A stretch of 37,849 bases of DNA from Candidatus Altimarinota bacterium (GTDB taxonomy: Bacteria; Patescibacteriota; Gracilibacteria; UBA4473): contig JAIPIW010000008.1 in assembly GCA_021734525.1 (NCBI GenBank), positions 1-37,849 on the forward strand, in the 5' to 3' direction. This document shows positions 31,700 through 37,849 of this stretch, piece after piece (the first letter of the stretch is position 1; each line of letters starts with the position of its first letter). The translations under genes and the position numbers were made by a program. The notes under the pieces are model-generated. The model made no database searches. It worked only from the letters and a program-made list of their open reading frames with translations, and had not been told where the DNA came from.

Positions 31700-34201
31700 T
31701 TATTTTTTCTGCTCTTTTTCTTTTTTAGGTTCTGCTTTTTTTTCTACTTTCTTGTCTCCAGTATCTTTTTGAGTTTTTCTTTTTTCTTCTTCTGGCCTTG
31801 CCCAACGATTAATCTTGTCTTCTACTTCCTTTCTAGATTTAGCATATCTTTGTCTGGAGAATTTTTTAATCTTCTCAAACCTAACATCTGGATCTTCCTC
31901 ATCTATAATTTTAGGAGGAGGAAGTGTTTTCCCAGAAAAAACTGGGGAGGTTAGTCCATCCACCATAATACGGTTATACACACAGTATTTTGGTAGAGAA
32001 GCTAAATCTATTGGTTCTATTCTTTCTTCGTCAAATTGTTCTGCAAAAACTTTGGCATCATCTATTCCAATCTGAAAAGAGATAAGACTACCAACGTTTC
32101 CAAATACCGCGGCCTGCACCTCTTCTGACATCTGGGCTACGTACTGGTTAGCCATAGTCAGGTTCAGATGATATTTTCTCGCCTCAGATAAGATCGTAGC
32201 AAAGGAATCTGTCGCAAAATTTTGGAACTCATCTACGTAAAGGTAAAAATCTTTTCGTTGTTTTTCCGGAACATCTGCTCGACTCATGGCATCTAATTGA
32301 AACTTGGTAATAAGTAGTGAACCAAGCATCGAAGAGTTGTCTTCCCCAATTTTTCCCTTAGAAAGATTGAAGATTACAATCTTCCCAGTATCCATAGCAA
32401 ACCGTAAGTCTAAGGTTGATTTTGGTTGCCCAACAATGTTTCTTATTACCGGCGTAGATAAAAACTGTCCTACTTTGTTTTGGATTGGTCCCACTGCCTC
32501 TGCCAGTCTCTGAGGAGCTAGGGCTGTGAACTCTGTCCGCCAAAAACTTAAGACCATCGGGTCTGTTACATAATGCAGAACCTTCTCCCGATAAACTTTG
32601 TCTACCAGCATCCGTGCGATTCCGAGCATTGTTGTATCCGGAGCTTCTACTAACGCTAAAACTGTGTTCCGTAAAAAGTGCTCTAGTCGCGGTCCCCAAG
32701 AATCTATGTGTAATTTCTTAATTACTCCCACCAGTCCTGAAGCAATAAGGGCCCGTTGTTCTGCATTTTTTCCCTCTAGCATATTGAAAGCTACAGGAAA
32801 GTCTTTGTCGGAGGGATCAAAAAGAACAACATCATTAGTTCTGTTTTTAGGAACAAAACGCATAACCGCTTCTGCCAGATCTCCGTGCGGGTCCACCACC
32901 GCTACCCCTTTCCCGTCTTTAATATCCGAAAAAATCATGTTCTCTAACAAGGTAGATTTTCCCATTCCTGTCTTCCCAATAATGTAAACATGTCTTCTGC
33001 GGTCATCTATCTTAATACCATATTTAGAATCCTGATCACGGAAATTTGTTTCCCCAATCAAGGTTACATCTTTTTCTTTCTCGTCTGGAAGATCTGCCGG
33101 TGGTTCTAATTTTTGAGACATTACCCACTGAATTCTGGAGCTTGTTACCGTTACTGTTGGTAAATGAAACATTGTTGCCAACTCTTCCTGGGAAAGGGCA
33201 AATTGATTATTGGTATTTCTAGAAACTGCATCGTGAAAAACTCGGGAATGTTCCCCCCGTTGTAGTTTAGAGATCTTGAAGTGATTCATTTGGGGCATGG
33301 AGAATTGCTGAAATGTTCCCGCAATTTCCCGAATTTTAGCCTCCGCATGTAAATCATCCTCATCAGTGTGAATATAAATTGCCCTAATGTTGGTCGCAAA
33401 ATTAAGACGAGTTATTTTATCGTATGAAGCAGAAAAAACCGTTTCCCTGTCATGTCTACCAGAGGTTTGTTCTTCCCGATCCAAATCTCTTCCGTCATCA
33501 TTATCAGAGAAATTATCTGGCATAGTTAGTTTTCTTAATCCTCCCCAATTAAAAAGAATTAATATTGATCCCCAAATAGGCATTCTTAATATTCTGACAT
33601 ATTTCTTGGGGTGTAATCTGGCCCACTGATAAAATTTGCGAAACCATCTCCATTGCCAAGGGCCTGGTTTAAAAAACCTTCTGAGCGTTGGTTGTGCCAC
33701 CTCATTCCATTCTGGATCAATGGGTGCCACCACAAATTGTATTATGGCTGCATCATCTTTGTGGTTCAATTGTGAAAGAGCTCCAGTTATGGGTCCTATT
33801 GGATCTTCTAGAACCCTACTTGTACGATCTTCGAATTGGGGGTGTCTCTTAAAAGGAAATGCCCAAGGTTCTGAAGGGGCAAGTTCTGCCGTCAAAACTT
33901 TTTTGTTGGCGATTAATTTTTTAGTGAAAAACTCTGGAACTGTTTCTATCTCTACTTCTGGGTATTGAGCATAGAACTGAGAAGAAATTAAGGTTCTGAG
34001 ATGAGAAGGAACGGCGGCATAAAAATATATTCTTCCTTCGCTTCGAACGATTTCAAAACTCACTGCTTCATGTCCTGTTTTCTTGGCCGATTTAGTTAAA
34101 AGTCCGTGCAGACTCGCTAAAATTTGTTCAAAGGCAATTGGGCCTCTTTCGTTAAGCTTGGGTACCGACATTCTTAAAATAGTGTTTGTGGCTTTTTTCA
34201 T
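31700..34201 (-). CDS. VirD4/TraD-like (HerA superfamily) DNA-transfer ATPase
   Basis: 833 residues from ATG 34201 (a TTG at 34219 and an ATG at 34171 are alternatives). The N-terminal 350 residues are of a type common in Patescibacteria, with one weak hydrophobic segment at about 206-222. The ATPase follows: Walker A GKTGMGKST (about 409-417), the VVDPHGDLAEAV strand, and Walker B YLYVDEFQNFATDSF with the ANQYVAQM sensor. The tail is a Lys/Glu-rich helix. These proteins resemble type IV secretion coupling proteins; CPR genomes often carry one, with pili, and DNA uptake has been suggested. No other T4SS gene is here. Confidence 0.85.
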   Translation of the reverse strand: MKKATNTILRMSVPKLNERGPIAFEQILASLHGLLTKSAKKTGHEAVSFEIVRSEGRIYFYAAVPSHLRTLISSQFYAQYPEVEIETVPEFFTKKLIANKKVLTAELAPSEPWAFPFKRHPQFEDRTSRVLEDPIGPITGALSQLNHKDDAAIIQFVVAPIDPEWNEVAQPTLRRFFKPGPWQWRWFRKFYQWARLHPKKYVRILRMPIWGSILILFNWGGLRKLTMPDNFSDNDDGRDLDREEQTSGRHDRETVFSASYDKITRLNFATNIRAIYIHTDEDDLHAEAKIREIAGTFQQFSMPQMNHFKISKLQRGEHSRVFHDAVSRNTNNQFALSQEELATMFHLPTVTVTSSRIQWVMSQKLEPPADLPDEKEKDVTLIGETNFRDQDSKYGIKIDDRRRHVYIIGKTGMGKSTLLENMIFSDIKDGKGVAVVDPHGDLAEAVMRFVPKNRTNDVVLFDPSDKDFPVAFNMLEGKNAEQRALIASGLVGVIKKLHIDSWGPRLEHFLRNTVLALVEAPDTTMLGIARMLVDKVYREKVLHYVTDPMVLSFWRTEFTALAPQRLAEAVGPIQNKVGQFLSTPVIRNIVGQPKSTLDLRFAMDTGKIVIFNLSKGKIGEDNSSMLGSLLITKFQLDAMSRADVPEKQRKDFYLYVDEFQNFATDSFATILSEARKYHLNLTMANQYVAQMSEEVQAAVFGNVGSLISFQIGIDDAKVFAEQFDEERIEPIDLASLPKYCVYNRIMVDGLTSPVFSGKTLPPPKIIDEEDPDVRFEKIKKFSRQRYAKSRKEVEDKINRWARPEEEKRKTQKDTGDKKVEKKAEPKKEKEQKK

Positions 34202-34283
34202 GCGTTTTTCTTCGGACAAATTTTTCCAGATTTTAGAGAAAAAAGCAACGCTGTCGTTACTCTCTTCTGAAAAATTAATTATT

Positions 34284-34358
34284 TGGTTGCGGGGACAGGA
34301 TTCGAACCTGTGACCTCCGGGTTATGAGCCCGGCGAGCTACCGCTGCTCCACCCCGCG
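34284..34358 (-). tRNA. Initiator tRNA-fMet (CAT)
   Basis: 75 nt with encoded CCA. The acceptor CGCGGGG pairs with CCCCGCA, leaving the C1-A72 mismatch; three G-C pairs (GGG/CCC) flank the anticodon loop CTCATAA (anticodon at 34324-34326). Both traits mark the initiator rather than elongator tRNA. The T-loop TTCGAAT is canonical. Confidence 0.97.
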
Positions 34359-34363
34359 GTATT

Positions 34364-34453
34364 TGGTGCACGAGAGAGGACTTGAACCTCCACGAGAAAA
34401 AATTTCTCACAAGCCCCTCAAGCTTGCGCGTCTACCAATTCCGCCACTCGTGC
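34364..34453 (-). tRNA. tRNA-Leu (GAG)
   Basis: 90 nt, type II with a long variable arm (TGAGAAATTTTTTCTCG) and encoded CCA. The anticodon loop TTGAGGG gives GAG (34417-34419). It is followed after 5 nt by tRNA-fMet on the same strand. Confidence 0.96.
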
Positions 34454-34497
34454 GTCGTCGCGGATTGCGACACATAAATTCTAAAAAGAACGGGCCG

Positions 34498-34525
34498 ATT
34501 CTAGTGTGGAAGAATGGTTTGTCAA
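34498..34525 (-). promoter_or_regulatory. tRNA operon promoter
   Basis: On the minus strand, a perfect TTGACA (34520-34525), a 16-nt spacer and TAGAAT (34498-34503). It sits directly behind the psd stop and should drive tRNA-Leu, tRNA-fMet and possibly the VirD4-like gene. Confidence 0.75.
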
Positions 34526-34527
34526 CT

Positions 34528-35160
34528 CTAGAAAGCTTTTGTTTGCCATTTTCCAATCACGCTCTCCCCATCTATAACAACATCTCCTTCTTTTACTAAA
34601 ATCTCTACTTCTTCTGGTAGAACAATAGAAACCTGGCTCCCTAATTTTATAAGCCCAATAACTTCTCCTGTTTTTACTTTTTGTCCTGTTTCTAAAAAAT
34701 CCTCAATACGTCTAGCCATCATCCCTGCTATTTGAATTACTTTATATCGCAATCCGTTTTCTGTTTTAAACAACAAGACATTGTGTTCGTTTTCCCAAGT
34801 CGCCCTGGGATTGGAAACAGCATTGAGAAATTTCCCTTCTTCATGTTTTTTAGAAATCAGAGTGCTTGCTATTGGGGCCCTCTGATAATGAACATTGTGT
34901 AGGTTCATAGAAATAGAAACTAGTGCTCCCCTTTCTCCAACATCTCCAGTGAAAACTTCTAACGCTTTATTTTTATCTTTTTCTATTGCTAGTTGCTCTT
35001 TGTCCCAATGAATAATATTTACTACTTTTCCATTAGCCGGACTCACAAAAACATTCTCTTCTAGCGGGATATTTCTTTCTGGTAAACGCAAAAAATAAAA
35101 TTTGTATCCTCCTCCGAGAAGAAATGCTAAAACAACTAAGATAAAGAGAAATTCTTTCAT
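34528..35160 (-). CDS. psd: Phosphatidylserine decarboxylase-family proenzyme
   Basis: 210 residues. An N-terminal membrane helix (about 3-20) precedes VFVSPANGKVVNI, MNLHNVHYQRAP, NEHNVLLFKTENGLRYKVIQIAGMMARRI and the self-cleavage site KLGSQVSIVLPEE, where the Gly-Ser bond would give the pyruvoyl chain. It matches the short archaetidylserine/PSD-like branch. It would make phosphatidylethanolamine or a related lipid; no phosphatidylserine synthase is seen nearby. Its ATG overlaps the gpmI TGA (ATGA, 35157-35160). Confidence 0.88.
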   Translation of the reverse strand: MKEFLFILVVLAFLLGGGYKFYFLRLPERNIPLEENVFVSPANGKVVNIIHWDKEQLAIEKDKNKALEVFTGDVGERGALVSISMNLHNVHYQRAPIASTLISKKHEEGKFLNAVSNPRATWENEHNVLLFKTENGLRYKVIQIAGMMARRIEDFLETGQKVKTGEVIGLIKLGSQVSIVLPEEVEILVKEGDVVIDGESVIGKWQTKAF

Positions 35161-36665
35161 TTTATTAAGCTCTTCCCTGTCATTTCTTTAGGGATTTTTA
35201 TTCCAGCAAGTTCACAAAGGGTTGGCGCAATGTCATATAAGAATCCTTTTGGCTTAAGCTTTTTGGTTTCTGGATTTTTAGTAATCCAGACACAAGGAAC
35301 TGGGTTTTTGGTATGAGAAGCAGATTCTTCTCCATTGGGATAAATCATCTCGTCTGCATTACCATGATCTGCGGTAAGAATTATTTCATAATCTGCCTTT
35401 AGTGCCACAGGAATTATTTTTTTTATACACTCGTCCAAGACCCTTACTCCCTTTTCAGCCGCTTCTAAGTTCCCGGAATGCCCCACTAAATCTGCATTAG
35501 CAAAGTTTTGTACGATTAAAGAAAACTTTTTTTTCTTAATCTCTGTAATTACCTTTTTGGTTTGTTCTCTGGCCGACATCGCCGGCTTTGTGGCATAGGT
35601 AGCACATTTAGGGGAGGGAACCATAATCCTCTCTTCTCCCTTAAATTCTTCTTTTCTTTGTCCAGAAAAATAAAAAGTTACGTGATTGAATTTTTCTGTC
35701 TCAGAAATTCGTAATTGTTTTAATCCTAACTTAGAAAAAACTTCTCCCAATGTGTTTTTCGGAGATTTTTCTCCCTTCTCTGAGAAAATCATTTTTGTTC
35801 CTGTCCCATATTTTCCAAAAACTCCTATGTTTTCTGTTTTTAGTATTACTTCTCTTGGAAAATGTTTGAATTTTTCGGCAGTCAAAGCTTCTACAATTTC
35901 CCTCATCCGATCTACCCGAAAATTGAAACAGATTAAGATGTCATCTTCTCTTATTTGCCCTTCTTCCTTACAAAGTATGGGCGGGAAATAATAATCTGAT
36001 TTGTCTGTTTCTTTGTAGAATTTCTTTAGTTCTTTCTGCCAATCTTTTCCGCCAGTAGTTTTTTTATCTGTTAAAACTCGGTAGTGTTTTTCCTCTCTGT
36101 CCCAATTCTGATCTCGATCCATCCCAAAAAACCTTCCTCCTACGGTTGCTATTATTCCTGCCTTTTGTTCTTCTATCTGAACTAAAAATTCTTTAGCCGT
36201 GCGCTCCCCCACATCTCTCCCGTCCAATACGGCATGAATATATATCTCTGGAATTCCGTATTTTTTGGCCATCTTCTGCAAGCCAAATAAATGGGGGAGA
36301 AAACTATGAATTCCTCCGTCTGAAGCCAAACCGTAAAAATGGATTCGCCCTTTCTTTTTGGCTTTTTCGAAAAGTTCTGTGAGTTTGGAGTTTTTAAAGA
36401 ATGCTCCAGATTCAATTTTGTCGTTAATTTTGGTAAGCAAATGCTTAATAACCCGCCCAGAACCAATGGTTATGTGCCCCACTTCAGATCCTCCTGTTTG
36501 AAATTCTGGCAGTCCCACTGATTTCCCATAGGTTTTTAACTGTGCCATTGGGTATTTCTCCAATATTTCATTGAGGAATGGTTTCTGAGCTTGAAAAACA
36601 GCATCTCCCCGATCATGCTTCCCAAACCCAAATCCGTCTAAAATGATTAAATAAACTTTTTTCAT
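35157..36665 (-). CDS. gpmI: Cofactor-independent phosphoglycerate mutase
   Basis: 502 residues. LIILDGFGFG (metal-binding Asp), the phosphoserine motif GGSEVGHITIGSGR (usually GNSEVGH), IHAVLDGRDVGERTA, HSGNLEAAEKGV and LTADHGNADEMI with metal ligands at the C-terminus. It interconverts 3- and 2-phosphoglycerate with Mn2+. An in-frame GTG lies one codon upstream; ATG 36665 is chosen because TAGAAT ends 7 nt before it. It is transcribed with psd and is divergent from the pilin-like gene, 30 bp apart. Confidence 0.96.
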   Translation of the reverse strand: MKKVYLIILDGFGFGKHDRGDAVFQAQKPFLNEILEKYPMAQLKTYGKSVGLPEFQTGGSEVGHITIGSGRVIKHLLTKINDKIESGAFFKNSKLTELFEKAKKKGRIHFYGLASDGGIHSFLPHLFGLQKMAKKYGIPEIYIHAVLDGRDVGERTAKEFLVQIEEQKAGIIATVGGRFFGMDRDQNWDREEKHYRVLTDKKTTGGKDWQKELKKFYKETDKSDYYFPPILCKEEGQIREDDILICFNFRVDRMREIVEALTAEKFKHFPREVILKTENIGVFGKYGTGTKMIFSEKGEKSPKNTLGEVFSKLGLKQLRISETEKFNHVTFYFSGQRKEEFKGEERIMVPSPKCATYATKPAMSAREQTKKVITEIKKKKFSLIVQNFANADLVGHSGNLEAAEKGVRVLDECIKKIIPVALKADYEIILTADHGNADEMIYPNGEESASHTKNPVPCVWITKNPETKKLKPKGFLYDIAPTLCELAGIKIPKEMTGKSLIK

Positions 36666-36672
36666 CACTTGA

Positions 36673-36687
36673 ATTCTAGGTTAAAAT
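36673..36687. promoter_or_regulatory. Back-to-back -10 elements of gpmI and the pilus gene
   Basis: Minus-strand TAGAAT (36673-36678) is 7 nt before the gpmI ATG. Plus-strand TAAAAT (36682-36687) is 8 nt before ATG 36696. The -35 of each promoter would lie in the opposite coding region; both -35s are weak. Confidence 0.55.
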
Positions 36688-36695
36688 GAATTTTG

Positions 36696-37709
36696 ATGAA
36701 ACGAAAAAATTCCGGCGTGTCTCTAATTGTAGTTCTTGGAATTTCTTTTGCGGTTCTTGGGGTTGCTATGGCAACTCTCTCTTCCGTTTCTAAGGGATTG
36801 GAACAGGGAACGGCCATAGAAAGGTCTAATCAGATTTTTTTTGCTACTGAGTCCGGCATTGAGGCGGCATTATTTCATCATAATGCGCGCGGACAAGGTG
36901 TCCATTTCCCCGATGATGTCGAAATTGCTGGCGAATTCCCACAACGCATTTCTTTACCAGCTTCATCTGCTACTGTTGCCTGGGAAATTGCCGGTCGTGA
37001 CGAAACTATTGACACTCTCCTGAAAGAAAATCAACCCATTCAAATTCCTTTTTTCTGGGACAATTCTACTAACCCAACGGAAGCCCCTCCCCTTGATATG
37101 AATGGTAATTTTGACCCTACCCATGACAATGCCGGCGAACTAAACCTTAATGCTGGCTTCTCCTTAACTTTCAACACCTCCAATGCAAAAATCCCCCGTC
37201 CTTTTGACTTTGGGAATGCCGATAATGAAGTTCTGCTGGACTGGTCCGTCTCCCGCAAATTAGACGACGGAGGCTTTGAAACCTTCTTGCCAGACAAGGG
37301 GGCCGGAGGGGTTTGTGACCCTGCCTCCGCCTTTATTTGTGAGGACGAATTTTTAGTTGGGGATGAATTCGCCTTTGACGTTCCCGCAAATATAAACGGA
37401 AAAATTTCTCCCGGTTTAACCGATATCACCCTAGCCGGCTTCTTAGATTATGACATTGCTAGCCTTTTTAAGCTGTCTTTCCGCCCACTTCTTTCTTTTT
37501 CTCACGAGGGAGATCCTGAAACCGAAGACGATGATGCCAACATCCCCGGAATTCCTTTTGTTTTTGATCCGGCTGAAAATGCTGAAGTCCCATTGCCTTA
37601 TTACACTATTACTTCTGCAGTCTCCATTGGTGATTTTTCTCGTACCATTAGCGTGGAGATAGCAGAAAAAACTGGCATTGGTGGCTTTGATTACGTAATC
37701 TTTGACTAG
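36696..37709 (+). CDS. PilX-like type IV pilus / pseudopilin-like protein
   Basis: 337 residues. A short basic leader (MKRKNSG) is followed by a hydrophobic helix VSLIVVLGISFAVLGVAMATLS and then SKGLEQGTAIERSNQIFFATESGIEAAL, the pattern of PilX-type minor pilins. The likely prepilin cleavage is after Gly7, although the usual Glu at +5 is missing. The large C-terminal part is acidic, beta-rich and unrecognised, with one Cys pair (VCDPASAFICEDE). It would be anchored in the membrane or fibre with its domain outside. Confidence 0.75.
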   Translation: MKRKNSGVSLIVVLGISFAVLGVAMATLSSVSKGLEQGTAIERSNQIFFATESGIEAALFHHNARGQGVHFPDDVEIAGEFPQRISLPASSATVAWEIAGRDETIDTLLKENQPIQIPFFWDNSTNPTEAPPLDMNGNFDPTHDNAGELNLNAGFSLTFNTSNAKIPRPFDFGNADNEVLLDWSVSRKLDDGGFETFLPDKGAGGVCDPASAFICEDEFLVGDEFAFDVPANINGKISPGLTDITLAGFLDYDIASLFKLSFRPLLSFSHEGDPETEDDDANIPGIPFVFDPAENAEVPLPYYTITSAVSIGDFSRTISVEIAEKTGIGGFDYVIFD

Positions 37710-37725
37710 TTATATTATAGTAAAC
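37710..37725. repeat. Diverged copy of the stop-associated palindrome
   Basis: TTATATTATAGTAA begins at the base after the TAG of the pilus gene (37707-37709). The right half is diverged. The terminator follows at 37729. Confidence 0.5.
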
Positions 37726-37728
37726 AAT

Positions 37729-37757
37729 CCCCGGGCTAAAGCCCGGGGCATTTTTTT
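37729..37757 (+). terminator. Strong intrinsic terminator
   Basis: CCCCGGGC (37729-37736) and GCCCGGGG (37741-37748), an 8-bp GC stem with a TAAA loop, followed by CATTTTTTT. Confidence 0.9.
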
Positions 37758-37780
37758 ACACAGGCGGCACAATTTGGATC

Positions 37781-37849
37781 TTAATTTTCTTCTCCCTGCT
37801 TTTCTATATATTCCTTCATAACCTCTTCGTGGAGCACTCCAACTGTTTC
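37781..37849 (-). CDS. C-terminus of an unidentified protein (partial)
   Basis: The minus strand is open from the window edge to TAA at 37781-37783, giving the last 22 residues (ETVGVLHEEVMKEYIEKQGE + EN). This is too little to identify. It converges with the pilus gene, and the terminator lies between them. Confidence 0.5.
   Translation of the reverse strand, partial: ETVGVLHEEVMKEYIEKQGEEN

Noticed and set aside
9359-37725. Palindromes as CRISPR repeats or a MITE family
   Set aside because: The copies are single, kilobases apart, have no spacers, no target-site duplications and no longer shared flanks.

Overview
The window looks like a piece of a Candidate Phyla Radiation (Patescibacteria) chromosome. 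The 3' part of a 16S rRNA gene carries changes in universal segments (GAATAGACGG for GAATTGACGG at 2-11; GTACTCACC for GTACACACC at 467-475). Genes are tightly packed with frequent 4-base overlaps. AlaRS is short, a DUF4012 protein and a solitary VirD4/TraD-like ATPase are present, and no biosynthetic operons are seen. TGA ends several genes (ychF, trmB, adk, gpmI, the ftsL-like gene), so the UGA=Gly code of Gracilibacteria/Absconditabacteria is not used. A standard-code lineage such as Peregrinibacteria is possible, but I cannot place it further.

Layout. 1-606: 16S 3' end, closed by its own terminator at 721-748 with no 23S or ITS tRNA behind it. 823-3053: ArsB/NhaD-type transporter plus a degenerate eIF2B/ribose-1,5-bisphosphate-isomerase-like protein. 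3327-7445: ychF, then a purine-salvage pair (PpnN-like nucleotide nucleosidase and GuaB1-type GMP reductase). 7450-8816: xthA and trmB on the minus strand, fired from a bidirectional promoter that also drives a 24-codon micro-ORF ending in a terminator. 9102-12476: small unknown gene, glyA, Trm9-like methyltransferase, radC and an HTH gene. 12549-15812: unknown coiled-coil gene, secreted acidic protein, and a secreted metalloprotease whose signal peptide is separated from the enzyme by a frameshift at a ten-A run. 15963-22063: fusA, then minus-strand map, adk, nrdR, smpB and dnaG. 22107-22468: RNase P RNA. 22524-25744: rmlD-like, mini-ogt, DUF4012 and ftsL-like genes. 25859-31674: clpC, khpB, alaS, pyrF. 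31700-34453: VirD4-like ATPase, tRNA-fMet, tRNA-Leu. 34528-37709: psd, gpmI, and a PilX-like pilus protein. 37781-37849: end of an unidentified gene.

The main result concerns translation initiation. The 16S tail reads ATCGCC where the anti-Shine-Dalgarno ACCTCC should be. Almost no gene in the window has an SD sequence. At least seven transcription units (ychF, trmB, ogt, the DUF4012 gene, khpB, gpmI, the PilX-like gene), and probably pyrF, have a -10 hexamer 7-8 nt before ATG, so the transcript should begin at or just before the start codon. Several downstream genes start inside the stop codon of the gene before (ATGA or TAATG). Together this suggests that the organism has largely given up SD-based initiation for leaderless mRNAs plus termination-reinitiation.

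Other points: all four zinc ligands of the DnaG CHC2 finger are replaced; a 16-bp perfect palindrome, TTATATTATAATATAA, recurs directly at gene stop codons; and the nucleotide-salvage genes cluster together.
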